Shown one piece after another: positions 38,257 through 63,830 of a stretch of 64,000 bases of DNA. How positions within the stretch are numbered: position 1 is the first letter of the stretch; every line of letters begins with the position of its first letter. The translations under genes and the position numbers were made by a program. The DNA comes from Ficedula albicollis (Eukaryota; Chordata; Aves; Passeriformes; Muscicapidae), in NCBI RefSeq assembly GCF_000247815.1, contig NC_021675.1, positions 62,426,462-62,490,461 on the forward strand, in the 5' to 3' direction. Below the pieces are notes generated by a model. It made no database searches, was not told the origin of the DNA, and saw nothing but the letters and a program-made list of their open reading frames with translations.

Positions 38257-38690
38257 CGCCGGCTGGCTGCGCCCGCCCCGCGCTCCGGCCGCCCGAGGGG
38301 TCACTTCCAAAATAGCTCCGTGAGGGCCCCGCGCGGGCGGGCGGGCGGCCAGCGCGGCACTGCCCGGCCCCCGGCTGCGCAGGGGAAAGGGGTCTGCGGG
38401 CCGGTTCTGTGATTCTTTGTTCACGTGTTTTATTTCTGGTTGGGGTTCTTTGATTTTTATTTTTTTTTTATTATTATTTTTTCCACAGGGTTTCAGAGCC
38501 CGAGGCACGGGCCGAGCCTCCCGTAGCGCCGCGGACCCGCTCCGGGCGCGACCCCCGCCGCGATCCGGCTCCGGACTTTGCCGCTGACCGCAGGGGCTGC
38601 CCCGCGCCCGGGCGGCCGCAAAGCCCGCAGCGGATTCGCTGCGTGGAGCGGAGCCCGCCTCTGGCCGCCTCTGCCCCCGTCCCGCACCTT

Positions 38691-38706
38691 CCTTATAATG
38701 CCCAAT
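38691..38706 (-). promoter_or_regulatory. DOK7: Possible DOK7 TATA-like/CArG-like box and inverted CCAAT
   Basis: On the minus strand this reads ATTGGGCATTATAAGG: an inverted CCAAT (ATTGG) followed by TTATAA, about 460 nt upstream of the ATG at the edge of the CpG island. On the plus strand CCTTATAATG differs from the SRF CArG consensus by one base, of interest for a muscle gene. The start site is not mapped, so this is inference. Confidence 0.35.
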
Positions 38707-38916
38707 TGCCACTTTTCAAAAGTGTAATTACAGCTCTCCTTGGCTACCAGAAGACACTGCCAACTACCCCAGATAAAAATACTCTTCTCACTTTTTTTTT
38801 TCCTCTCTTTGCAATGCAACTGTCACGAGATAACAACCCTTACACCAAACCCGAAACAGCTTACAATTAATAGAATAAGATGTGTTAATGATGTCCTCAG
38901 ATTTATTTCCACGAGC

Positions 38917-38938
38917 AATGGACTAATTAGAGTCCATT
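38917..38938. promoter_or_regulatory. Inverted repeat around a TAATTA core
   Basis: AATGGACT (38917-38924), AATTAG, then AGTCCATT (38931-38938): perfect 8-bp arms around a 6-nt centre that contributes to CTAATTAG. About 690 bp upstream of the DOK7 start. A homeodomain-type site is possible but unproven. Confidence 0.5.
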
Positions 38939-39242
38939 ATTCCAAAAATACTCGTGCTGCATCTTATTTGATGGTAATTAGTTCTTCAGCTTTTTTTAAA
39001 CAGCGCTACAACACATTTTTCTTTCAGCAGCATAATAGAAGGGGGGGTTTAGATGTTTGCATTTATTTCTTCCTTTTAAATCAGTCAGTTTGCATGGAAT
39101 AACATAAAATTTAATAAAACCATCCTTTAAGAGTGTTTCATAATGAATTAGGGAAGTGTTTGTTCAACTGGCTTTGCATTCTAATTCAATTTCAATATAG
39201 CGTTAGGAAAAATATCAGATAAAATTTCACTAGTACATTTGA

Positions 39243-39266
39243 CTTTGGTTTTCATTTTAACCAAAG
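39243..39266. promoter_or_regulatory. Inverted repeat CTTTGGTT / AACCAAAG
   Basis: Perfect 8-bp arms at 39243-39250 and 39259-39266 with an 8-nt loop, about 1 kb upstream of the DOK7 start. Function unknown. Confidence 0.5.
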
Positions 39267-41560
39267 CAATAATCACTTAAAGGGGGTGAAAATTACGGAG
39301 AATTAGTTTCTATGGGGTAATGCTCAACAGAAAGGGAGGAGGCAGATGCTGGAGTGCCCCATAGGAGTGTGACTGATGTCAGGGTGTGAGGTCAGGACAT
39401 TCCACATAACCTGGACATCTCCTTGCCACCCCTACTCTGTGCTTGTAATGCAGTGCTAGTCACCTCACTGCTGATGCTCAAATGATTTTCATTTAGTTCC
39501 AACAAGTCAATGCAGTCATAGTGGATAAACAGGCTGCTTTGAAAGCCACAAATTATTTTTAATGCATTCAAAGTATTCAAATTAGTATCAGCTGGAGATT
39601 TGTCATTAGACCTTTGAGGGCAGAAGACAGACCATTCAATATATATTTTTAAAGTGCGTTATTGTTTGTACTAGTGTTGCTGTGTATTGATACAAGCAGC
39701 ATAGATTTTGAAAAAAGGACAGCTGAAAAAACTCTCCACAAATTGTCAGAAACACCAGTCTAACACCTTTCCTATCAAACAAAAAAAGCCACTTTCTTTA
39801 CTTCAAGAGAAGACCAAGGGAACAAAACTGCAGGATCAAAATTGTGCACAGTGTGGATAGATATTAATTTCAAAGTGAAACTGGAGTCACAGTACAGACA
39901 CAGACATTCACAATGGCTTCATCTTTGAGTGGGAACCTGTTCCTGATGAATCCCTTCCAAAGAAAAGCAAATAGTTCCTTCCTGCTGATGCAGTACCTGT
40001 CTCAGCAGCAGGTACAGTTAGTCCTGTCCCATGGTCACATTCATTTTAGGGCATTAAGCAAGCCAGACTCACACTGCAAATGGCCAGGGAGGCAGAGCCA
40101 CACAGAAGTCTCCAGCTTGGGTTAAAACCAAGATCCCAGAGGTGGATATCAGTTTTTCAAGCTAGTGTTTAGTACCTCCGAAAAACAAACTAAAAGCTTT
40201 AATATTGGGATTCACAGTATCAATAGCTGAAAAACATATCCAGGTGTTTACATCTGCCTACTGGAAATATGTGTGACACTTGCATTAAACTGGGAGCACC
40301 ACCACTGAAATTGACCCTGACAGATTTTCAGATGCCTTCCAGCACAAAGTGTTATTTTATCTTTCTACCAGCTCTCAACCTGTAGAACAACCTACAGAGG
40401 AATTCAAAGATCTTACTGTAACTTTATACATAACAGACTAATTTCAAGAAACAGAGGGTAAATGTTTTTATTAAACAGTTTACATCATTTATCTAGATTA
40501 GCATTGTTGTATGTTTGTGCTTACACAGATGCAGGTTTTGGTTATTTTTCCTTAAAAAAATCTCTTTTAACTGCAGTTAACTTTCACCACTACTAAGAAA
40601 CCCATGAGGACACTGCAAGCAAGTACTGTAAAACAAAACACACATCTGAATATCTAGGCACCACTTTCAAATTCTATTACTTTAAAAAACAACTTTTTCT
40701 GAAAAACTTAGGAGAGTTCATAAATGTTCACTGCCAGGGGAGAAATACATTTCACATCAACACTTAAAAGTACGCATCTGACATGGCTAAAGGATCCCTG
40801 TAATAGGAAAAAAAACCCTAATTTTCCATTCTTTGTCAGACTTTTTCTGTTGAATCATTTTTACCTGTTTTTGCTAATACAGCTGAGTCCACTGCCTCTA
40901 ATCAGCTGTGTATTGTAATAATTGATTTGATTGTTCCCATAACAATTCCATAGTCCATGACAGTAAAGCCTGTGGTTTATGATATCACCAAATCCCTAAG
41001 GAAAATGTCAAGCTGCACCCCAGCCATCCAGTTGAAAAATCTGTTACAAGAAACCTCCTTTCTGAATTATCTAAATAGTTGAACAACTTGTTAGTACAAA
41101 ACCTAAGACATCTTCAAAACACTGTCAAATTAAAGAAACGTTTAGGGATTTATCATCAAGGTGAAGTATTTCCATTGCTATCCTCAGGGCAAGGAGCAGA
41201 TCACAGTCTGCAAAAGGTCCTGGCTGAATCAACCCAAATCAGCTGCTCCAACTTCCAACATTTTTCAGTGAAAGACTTTGAGCTCTCAGGAGGTGTTGCT
41301 GGAAAATTGCACCCCAGATTCAGCAGAGCTCTGAGGCACGTTCCTGATTTTACGTCAGTGGAACATAGGAATTTGTTTATATAAAAATATGCTTACGTGT
41401 TTGGTTGAAACAAAACCTAAACCTTCTGGTTTCTTTCCCCAGAACTGTTGTTGCAGTTAGCTGAGAAGCAGCTTTACCTATATTGTTCTCTTGGTGTCTT
41501 TTGCCCTGAGCTTCAAGACAGCATTTCTCAGGGAGAGGGAATTTAACTTTTGATTCTTCT

Positions 41561-41597
41561 GTTTTTGTTTTTGTTTTTGTTTTTGTTTTTGTTTTTG
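41561..41597. repeat. (GTTTTT)n microsatellite
   Basis: Six units of GTTTTT followed by a T run, about 400 bp downstream of the HGFAC stop. Confidence 0.93.
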
Positions 41598-41759
41598 GTT
41601 TTTTTTTCAGCTGAGAATACAAGGACAATATTGTTGCAGGTTGGTTTGGGGGATGACAGCTCCACCAAAAACTGCAAAACACATCAAATCAGTTTTTATG
41701 TAATCCACCAAGCAGAGAGTTGTAGATTTTAGTGCGCTGTCTCAATATGTTTGGGATTC

Positions 41760-41765
41760 TTTATT
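41760..41765 (-). terminator. HGFAC: HGFAC polyadenylation signal AATAAA (distal candidate)
   Basis: A second AATAAA on the sense strand, about 225 nt after the stop. It is the alternative 3' end. Confidence 0.35.
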
Positions 41766-41976
41766 AAGACAAATAAAGGCAGTCGTGTGTTGAGCAATCC
41801 ACAGCCCCAGAATGTTAGATCAAGGCTGCTGACATCAGATGGAGCAGGCTTGCTTTTGGTGCTCTGGCTTGGAACTGCTAAGAATTACCATGACAGTTTT
41901 CATACCAGCTTATAATAAAGTATTTATGCCACTTTAATCAAACCAAAAGACTCCTGAACCCTGCTTTAAATGTCAG

Positions 41977-41982
41977 TTTATT
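41977..41982 (-). terminator. HGFAC: HGFAC polyadenylation signal AATAAA (proximal)
   Basis: AATAAA begins 7 nt after the TGA stop on the sense strand. If used, the 3' UTR would be only a few tens of nucleotides. Confidence 0.5.
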
Positions 41983-41989
41983 TAACTGT

Positions 41990-54196
<12,207 letters not shown>

Positions 54197-54834
54197 CTGG
54201 CAGAGGAAGAGACTGGTCAGAAATCAATGCTGATTGCATCTTACATACTCACTGCACAGCTGAGGTCCCAAATGAGAACCAGAGGGCCCAACCCTGTCGT
54301 GCCTTTCACCTTGCACAGGACCTGAACGCACCAAACAAGGGCTTTTTAATAGAGAAAAAAGGAACCCAAGAAGTTAAAACCTCTGCTTAAAATCAGTAGT
54401 GAGTTAACCTCATTTTACACAGGAGCAAGAGACAGAATGGCAGAAAATTAGACCTAAAATTTGTACTGTGTATGGAAGATTTCAGTCAGCAATCTGCAGC
54501 AAAGTCAGCAATATGGCTGGGATTCCTCTGGTCTAATTTTAGACACAACTGAGCTCATCTCTGGAGGCTCCCTTTTTAGTTAATTAAGAGAAACAGAGAT
54601 TTCTAGTGCCAAACTGATCCAGCCTGTCTGAGGTAACTTTTTTAAGATGAGGTGGACCCCATACACTCGGGCTCACATTGACAGAATCTCCATTGAAAAT
54701 ATAGGGTGCTTAAGGCAACCAGATCAAACAGAGATATTGAAAATACTGAAAATATCTGAAAATAATCCTGCCCTGCAAGTGCTTCAAAGGCCTGATTTTT
54801 GAAAATACTGCTTTTAATGGCCTCATATGTACCC

Positions 54835-54868
54835 ACATATATATACATATACATATATATATATATAT
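54835..54868. repeat. TA/CATA-rich microsatellite
   Basis: Alternating AT and ACAT units over about 34 bp. Confidence 0.9.
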
Positions 54869-55249
54869 TGTACTCATGTATATTACAAATATGTAGCTAC
54901 ATGTTGCAGATACATCAATTTTGCAAAATTCTAACTAGTAGGTTGAATTTTCTTATTTGAAACCCACGTTTTTGTCACCTGCATATGGGCTATTTCTTCA
55001 GATAGGTCTGACACACATATTCTATGACCTGTATACTCAGCTGCCAAAATCTATCAACAGCACATACCAGCATTATGGCTGAAAAACATATGGGGATGCA
55101 TTTGTATACGAATAGCTACACTGAGCAGAAAGCCTACACCTCAAAACACAGCTAAGAGTATCCCAAAGGAAACACAAAACCATCTAATGCACAAAGAGGA
55201 TTAATTGTGACCAAGCCTCAGAGCGTTTCTTGTCCCAGCCACGTCAACA

Positions 55250-55270
55250 TGACATGTCCTTGACATGTCA
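55250..55270. promoter_or_regulatory. Tandem TGACATGTC palindromes, p53-site-like
   Basis: TGACATGTCC, one T, then TGACATGTCA: two half-sites resembling RRRCWWGYYY with one and two mismatches. Chance occurrence is possible. Confidence 0.25.
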
Positions 55271-58200
55271 CAAGACTGGTGGAATCTTCTTCTAAACTTA
55301 TAGACATACTTAAAGATATAACATCATTGACCAACTGTTGAAAAACACCCTCTGAGGATAATCCATCACAGCACACAGTGCAGACAGCTATTGCCAAAGA
55401 TCTGTTTATTTTGACAGAATAAGGTGACACGTGAACCAGGGCACATAACCAGGACTGAAATAATGAACCACAGTACTGAACTGCTGCTGTTAATTACCCT
55501 GCCAAGTCATCAGTGTAGTGACAGACCTCAAAACCACAAGCAAGCATGTGGCATAAATTTGGGAGATGAAGGTCAAGAAGTTTGGTGGAAGAACATTAGT
55601 TAGCATAGAAACACTTACCTAAACTCACTTTCTAGCTTGGCCTGGCAGACACTTCTGACATGCTGAGACCACATTTTCTCCCACCCTCAACCTGAATCAA
55701 ATTCTCTTTATTCAATGACTATGAATATAACATTAAATCAAACTCATATTTTAACAACCATAATCTAGGGCCTCCCAGAAAATAGTTTGTCTATCATTTA
55801 TATTGTTAGCAAGGGTAACCATGTCTTGGCAAACCTGCCATTTATTTCCTGAGCAAATTGCAAGTTACACTGCTTTGTTTGCCTGAAACAGTGTCATGAA
55901 AATACCACAATCATGCTGTATGCTAATTTTTTTTTTACTTATGCCAGGTGCTGTGTTTACTTGTACTGTATTTGTTGCATTCAGAAACAATTTAGAGTGA
56001 CTACTTTTATGAGAATGAAACAAGAGATTGTATTTCAGCACAGACTCAGGGCCATATTCTGCAATACCAATGGTTTGGACATCTTGCAGATGGTGTTTAC
56101 AAGTTGTGCTTATTCTTGTCAGGCTTAAAATCCAATGTATCTCTGTTTCATCAGGTCTGCCAGTCATTGCTAAAGCTGCCAGCATATTTTAACTGGAAGA
56201 ATTTGGCTACTTTCTAAATCATCCCTCACGTTCTCGTTCTGTAGCTAAGAAGTTTAGATTACATCTTACACTTGTTGAGGGGAACAGCAACATCTCTCAT
56301 GAAGTTTTTTGTTTCTTGTTGGTCTTATATGCAGTATTTTGGATACAGGCATAACTTGAGTTAATCTGCTGTCTTGTGAAGAGGCTTCTGAGGCGAAACA
56401 ATTATTTCGTTAATAGCTTTCCATTAGTCTGTGCTCCAGTCCAGAAACCTTTATCTGACTGGTTGGCAGCAGCACCATGGTACCCACTAAGGCCGTGAGA
56501 ATTATCTGCAAAGCTTTATATATTTCATCACCTGTAATTCAGGAAAAACAGTTTTAAAAAATATCTCTGCAATTATTGCAGTCATATAGATCTTTTGCCT
56601 CTAATTCTCTTTTTTTGAACTGTTACAGCACTGAAAAACTCTCTTTTTCCCTCTTTGTCAGAAACAGTGTGTAGGTGGTCTGCTTTCAGCAGTGCTTAAT
56701 GGATTGCTCTGTCTGGGAATTGCTCAGTCCCAAATCCACACAGCTTCCACAATGTCTCAAAACTCTGAAACATATTTATTTTCTTATGTGGAAGAAAGTC
56801 ATGGAGGATGTAATATGTGTTTTCTTGTTGATTCACTTCCCTGTACTGCTACCAATCACTGCTAAGAATAGAAGTGACCTAAACTTTCAGATTATGAAAG
56901 TTTTGATGCAAATGCAGATTCAACTTACTCTGCAGTCCTATGCCACTATTACCCCTGTTCACTTCTTCCAGAAAAAAATATTATTTGAATTTAAAATTAG
57001 AAATTATTTCTTGTTTTATTTTTTTTTAAATCCAAGGTATTTCAATAGCTCATGTAAAACATTCCACATGTGTTAAGATTTTATATTTTATAAGCAAGTC
57101 ACAACAAATCTTTGCCTTTTCCAATAAAACAGTTTTGGGTCTTTCAATTAACAGCAGCCTGAAATAACAGTTATCCAACCAGTTCTAACTGCTAACTTCC
57201 TGAAAGCAGGAAGTTAAATTTGTAAAATTTTTGTCTTTTGATCTTCTTTCAAGTCCTGTAGTTACATAGCAGAACATTTTTGGGAGTTTCTTTTGAAAGT
57301 CTCTCTGCAAAAAACAATGAATCTTTCACATTTCCTTTTCTCCAAAACACCTGACCATCAATTTTCCTGATATTTTTGAGCTTTGAATGGATTCTCCTTC
57401 CACATACACAGAAGCTGTTTCATTCTATTTATAAAAATATGTTTTTCCACCAATGGTTCTCATTCAAGGACAGGATTGTTTAAAGTAACTCTTTCATTCT
57501 GCAATTCTTTGATTTATCCCTAACCAACATGTAATGATTTTATTAAATGCAATATTAGGTTAATTTTCTGTATTGCTCTATATAAGCTGATGGCAGGAAC
57601 AGAGAGGGGAAAAGAGGGAAAGCACATATCCAGCCTCAACCCTTCCTGACTCAGCTTCTTGCTCTTTCCTCGAGATGAACAGCAATGAACAATCACATTT
57701 TATGACTCTGCATAAATGTCTTGCTTACATGGCTTCAGCATTACAGGATGCTCTTCAAGCCATCCTGTACAAGGGTATAAGCCAAATTTCTTTTCTACAT
57801 GAGTTCAGACTCACTGGATGCCTGCAGAAGGGTTTGTCTTTTCTTCATTCAGCCAGAAGTTCCCTGCTCTCCTTTCCTGGGTAGCTGTGAGGTGCTCTCA
57901 GAGATGAAAGGTGTGAAAGTCTTTGATTTCAGGGAGCTGCACTTCCCCTGCTGCACAGGCAGCCAACCACTATCTGAGCTGGCAACAAATGTGTGAGAGA
58001 AAGGAGTCTCTAGAACTCAGGAGATTGCTCCTACAGGCATCTCATTTCATCAAATTATGCACTGAAACACAGCACACACACACCCTGCCGGGTGTTCTGA
58101 AAGAAATAAGGCAAATATTTCTGTGCTAAATGAAACAAACACCATGAAGAGAACTTTGAAAGATATCCACATGAACTAGTACTGCTTCCAAAGGAAGATT

Positions 58201-61200
58201 TGACTGATCTTCCAGTGTGTCCTTAGGCCACTGAAAATCTCTGTAAATATCTAGGAAGGTGCCTGAGTGGGCACCAGACTCCACTGAAGAAATCAGTTGC
58301 CATTTTTTTCACTCTTCAGTGATGAGAATGTGAAGTCTGATGACGTGGGGCAGAGTATTGCATGGCAGCAGCACCAGGACTGGACTGTTCCTGGCTTGAA
58401 ACAAATTCCTGCACATTTTCCAGCCTGTCTGTGAATGTGAGGAGTAACAGCACCCACTGTGGCTTTCAGAGTTTAAAAATTAATGAACACATACCACAAG
58501 TGAAATATAAGGGGACCTATGTATCCATATTTCAATAGAATTCAATCATGTTGTTATAATATTTACCTAGACTTCAATATTTCTGTTTGGGATTATGAGG
58601 AGCAGGTTGCACATATATATAACCAATAATTGGTTCAAAAATTGATTCAAATAATTTTGCCACTTTTTGGTTTGTTGAATAGCAGTAAAACCTCTTAGGA
58701 CTGACTGCACTTAACACTGGAATGAGTCCCCACTAAAACTGCAGCCTGAATATGACACAAATGATCTGTCTGAGCTCAAAGCTGGGCAGAAAGGTGGAAA
58801 AATTGGCATATTTTTGTAATCAATAAATCTAACAGAAAATTACTATGTAAAACATGGATGGATTTAAGTCTGTGGAAAAAAAAAGTGATTTACGTGCACA
58901 AAAAAATCTCTTAAAGTTGCATCCTGACATAAGGATGGCACACTGCATTTACTGAAACTAGACTTATTTTTTAATATGTTGCTTCTTCAAAGTTGCCAGT
59001 TTCATACTTCACACTTGCCAATGCTTAGATCATTTGAGGTAAAATTGAAGAGATTTATATCTGCTATAAAAGCTAATGTGCAAAGCTACACCTTCTGAAT
59101 AAGTTGAATTCTTTAATATAAAAGTTTAAATCCAGAAATCTATAAACTCTGCCAGTATTTTCTTATAGCTAGGGAAAGTAATATCCTAGATAAGAGGAAA
59201 GACTGGCTCTTTTTCCATTTCATTTTTCTATTTCTTACCTTCAATTCTAGTACAATAATTATGATTTACAGAGTCATAAATGCAATCCAATAGATAGATT
59301 ATAAAGCTTATAGGAGCAATGTATTTTGGAAATAGGTTGTCAAGAGCTAGGGGAAAGAAATTCTGGCAACAAGAAACCAATATCAGTGCTATATTACTTT
59401 GACAGTTGCACAGACTGCCATATGGGATTTTAAAGAATATCTGTGTGCCTAATATATAGTGAAAGATTTCATTCTTTTGATTATACCTGTAGGTATATTG
59501 TGTTTAGAGTATGAGCCAAAACAACTCTCTGGGCAGGAAAACAGATTGCGTAGCAGTTAATGATGGCAGGTGAGCAGCTGCTCTGCAGAGAGACTGTAAT
59601 GAGAGGTGGGGGTCTCTTGAGCCCTCAGAGCATCCACAGTGGGCTGAGAGGAGAAAGCAGGAGATGGGAGAAAAAGACAATACAGTAATCCAAGGATGAG
59701 CTGCCTCACGTCTCCCACATCTTCTCTTCAACCACCTTCCTTACTGACAATTCCACAGGACAATAGACTGCACAGATTAGGAGATGCCAGTCCCCTTGCT
59801 CTTCAAGAGATGTCCCCTCTATAAAACATAATGAACTGAAACCACTGTCGCATCTCAAATAAATCAAAAATAGGATTAAAAACACCCTAATGGCTTTCAA
59901 TTAACCAGCACCCAGTAACACTGCTGCCAAGTCAGGCACTCTCACAAGAGTAAGGACTAAAGAGCTGCTTCATATTAGCAGCTTCTAATATTAATCATAT
60001 TAGTTTATACTAGGATCACAACAAAGACTTGTCATCTAAAAAGGCAACACTGTAGGAATACAGAGCAAAACACAGAAAGCTTAGTGCCCACCAGCAGCTG
60101 GAAAATGCATGTCTATGTAAAAATAAAGAAGTCCTCTGTGGATCTTGAACCTACTCCTATCTACTCCTGAGAAATTTTTGCCCATTCTTTGGTATCTCTC
60201 AGTCCTTACAGAGGTAGTCCTTGCTGTGTGCCATGCTGCCACCAGCTCAGCTCATTAGCTCTCCTCTTTAGCCACATTTGCCAAGGTGTCAAACATAAAT
60301 TAGCAATCCATAATCTCCATGCAAACAGTACTTCCTTTTTCATTTTTGTTTTCCTCTATATTAGCCAAAAGCTTTATTATGTTCTTAAAATTATAAAGAA
60401 GGCTGGGAGACAAGAAGAGCCTGTCTGTCATTGCTCACATCTCCCACCTTGGAATGGTTGTTTTGCAAAGCCACAGCTGTCTCTGGTCTCCTGTTCACCA
60501 TGCCCTAGAGTGGCAATGTCTCAGTGCAATGAATCAGAGATGGGGGTCAGTGAACAGTGCCATGCTCACCCATTTCTTCCTCTTCCAAAGCCTGCCACTG
60601 ATCATTGCAGGCAACAGTCTGGGCATAGTTTTTATCCTGTTAATAATTCAAAATCTGATATAACTCCAACCCACCATTACTATTTCTGCAGTGGTGCTCT
60701 AGGCTTTCTCTTCATTATCCTTGCATTATTAACCCATGCCTTCCCCTCATTCAAATTCCATGGTTACCTATAAATCTTGTCCAGTGCAAATAACATAATC
60801 ACATCTCCAAGCCATATTAATACATAATGTTGCTTTTTTTATCATCTGTTTCATCTATTTTTCCACAACTGTGGAGAACTGACTTATTCTTTTTCAGCCT
60901 ACTTTGATTACTAAGCCCAGTGCTTCATGCATGCAAGCAAAAAGCATCTTGTCAGCCCCACTTAAAAATCCTTTTCAAGTCTTATCACCAGACCTATTTG
61001 TCCAAGTTCAGTGGGGGGTTGACTGACTGGTTAAACACCCATTTATCATTGTCAGCCAACTGACCTTGTTATTATATTTCACCCTATTTCCCCCTGCATT
61101 TCTAGAAAGCAAAAAATTAAACACTAATCCAAAGGCAAAGCCACAGCTGTGTACAGGGCAAATACAAACCAGAAAGTTAAAATTTATTATCTTCTATCTT

Positions 61201-61854
61201 CTTCAGAAAAAAAAATATTTAAAACTTTCCTTCCAGCCTCCAGAGCTGAATTTCCTTTACTAAAGTAGCTTTTTTAGTAGAAAACTGCCAACACACTATT
61301 TCAGTAAAAGAACCACAAAATAGGTGGGTTTGCTGTCATTTTTGCTAATTCTATTACCTCAAACTCCCCCAGTTTAACCCCCAAAGATGTGGCCAAGAAG
61401 GTTTTTTTTCCTGTATGTAATTATATATTCAGCTATTTGATCATCTTCCTTTTTTGAAAATTCTCAACCTACTTGTGGCATACACCACATCTCCTTACAT
61501 AACCAGAAGCCTTCCACAATTAGCATTCCAACTCATGCTTTCTTTAAAGCTATGGTACCTCTCTAATTCCATTATCCACAGCCTAATGAGGAAAATACCC
61601 CAAACACTACAAAGCAGTGTTTTCAAAAATACCTTCACCAACTTCACATTTTGTCATGATCAAAATATTATCAAAACCATTATGGCTACCTAAACCTTAA
61701 TCCAAAGAAAACTCAAAATGTATAATCCTTTGTGCAGTACTCCCAGTATGCTCAAACCTAGTGCAAGCCATAACCACAGTGAGCAAATGCTTCAGGAAAA
61801 GACTTGTTGACTAAGTAAACTGAACAGATACCCCACTAACATATCAGAATATAA

Positions 61855-61900
61855 ATAAAAAAATAAATAAAGAATAAATAAAGAATAAATTTAAAAGACA
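61855..61900. repeat. A/T-rich AAAT-type repeat
   Basis: Imperfect ATAAATAAA and AGAATAAATA units. Confidence 0.85.
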
Positions 61901-62621
61901 AATAAGTACCCCAAATTTACCAACAACTGACATCCAACCAACAGTAACAAAACAGTGGTAAGAAAAAGAAAGTGCTTTTACATGGAAGTCTGGCATAATA
62001 TATATTCATTTCCATTCACATATTACCAAGTAAAACAAAATGTTTGAATGCAATGGTGAGGTTTCAACCACAGAAACCTAAAGGCATTATCCCCCTGAAA
62101 AAAAGAAAACTATATCTCCTTCCTTCACCCTTTAACCCCCTTTAACTTCTCCATAAATGCATATTATAATGGACAGATAACTCCTCCTCTGTCTTTAGCT
62201 GTGTATCCCTTTGTTGTATCCAACATCTCCACCATGGCTCCTATCTGTTCAAATAAACATAAAATGTCAAAGTAATTTTACAATTACATATTTATAACTG
62301 TTTGTCATCAGTTTTAGCGATCAGTGAAGCTAGATATTTCTGAAGTTACTTATCTACCAAATAAATTTGCTCTCCATTCCCCATGCCAACCTGGGCTAGA
62401 GATAAAATATTCTACTCACATCTCTCTCAGGTTTCACTTCTTGCCCACATTTACCAGTGCTAAAGTGGTTGGATTTGGGCTCTTTTGGTAACTTTCAATG
62501 AGACAACCATTGCTACTCATGGCTGGACAATTGATTCTGAGTCTTCCCCTAGAGCCTGGATTCAGAGCTGTCTCAGCAAGAGCTGTTTCCAAAGAGAATG
62601 CAGCTACTCTTTTAGCTCAAA

Positions 62622-63830
62622 ATCCTTATTTCTGAATATAGGTGCATATTTAAGTGCAGTTATTACAAATTTAACTTGATTAAACACAGGTCCTTGAACA
62701 ATTTTAAACAGCATCTGTTTGGGGCAAGATTTGTTGGTGATGTATCTAATTTCCTTCAAAATTAAACTTCACCAAAATCCTATGCACATAATCTGTCTCA
62801 GAACACTTTTTAAATGGCAGTGCTTTCTTTAGTACTGAAAATTTCCTCTTTAAGAAGAAAATAATGTATTACCAGAAAGAATAGAAATCTATATTAGAAA
62901 CTGTCTTTTATATATCAATCTCCTTTGTTATGGATATCTCCTCTGTTACTTTTATCACCTCTTTTTTTTGTCTTTAAGTCAGCTCATAATTTTCCAGTAG
63001 TTATATGGTCATTTATGATAATGGGCTAGAAATATATATATACACACACATATGCATAATGATTGCTTGCAAGAGAATTTTAAGATCAAAGATGAGTTTT
63101 GAGTACTGACAGGGACACTGTAGTCCAAAAAGTAATAAAGAGATAAATAGGTATCTTTAAAATCACAACAGTTATGATTTGTTACTCACTGTTCAAAGGG
63201 GAAGAATAAAATTACCAGGCAGTAGATCCTTATTTCTGAATATAGGTGCATATTTAAGTGCAGTTATTACAAATTTAACTTGATTAAACACGGGTCCTTG
63301 AACAATTTTAAACAGCATCTGTTTGGGGCAAGATTTGTTGGTGATGTATCTAATTTCCTTCAAAATTAAACTTCACCAAAATCCTATGCACATAATCTGT
63401 CTCAGAACACTTTTTAAATGGCAGTGCTTTCTTTAGTACTGAAAATTTCCTCTTTAAGAAGAAAATAATGTATTACCAGAAAGAATAGAAATCTATATTA
63501 GAAACTGTCTTTTATATATCAATCTCCTTTGTTATGGATATCTCCTCTGTTACTTTTATCACCTCTTTTTTTTGTCTTTAAGTCAGCTCATAATTTTCCA
63601 GTAGTTATATGGTCATTTATGATAATGGGCTAGAAATATATATATACACACACATATGCATAATGATTGCTTGCAAGAGAATTTTAAGATCAAAGATGAG
63701 TTTTGAGTACTGACAGGGACACTGTAGTCCAAAAAGTAATAAAGAGATAAATAGGTATCTTTAAAATCACAACAGTTATGATTTGTTACTCACTGTTCAA
63801 AGGGGAAGAATAAAATTATCAGGCAGCAGA
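62622..63830. repeat. 604-bp tandem duplication
   Basis: Copy 1 is 62622-63225 and copy 2 is 63226 to about 63830. Only a few substitutions are visible, such as ACACAGGTCC versus ACACGGGTCC and AATTACCAGG versus AATTATCAGG. Each copy includes a short TA/CA run. No coding content recognised. Confidence 0.95.

Larger units (their letters stand above)
38242..41989. other. HGFAC-DOK7 intergenic spacer
   Basis: About 3.7 kb between the HGFAC stop and the DOK7 start region. It carries the DOK7 promoter, an AT-rich block at 38.87-39.31 kb with many TAAT/ATTA cores and two perfect inverted repeats, the HGFAC polyadenylation signals and a GTTTTT repeat. No further gene seen. Confidence 0.8.

Noticed and set aside
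55619..55690. Splice-flanked minus-strand candidate exon with an AG|gtaagt donor and attcag acceptor
   Set aside because: All three frames contain a stop and the translation does not resemble an EGF or fibronectin module.
60189..60773. 194-codon plus-strand open frame
   Set aside because: No domain, no convincing start context, mixed low-complexity composition; consistent with a chance frame.
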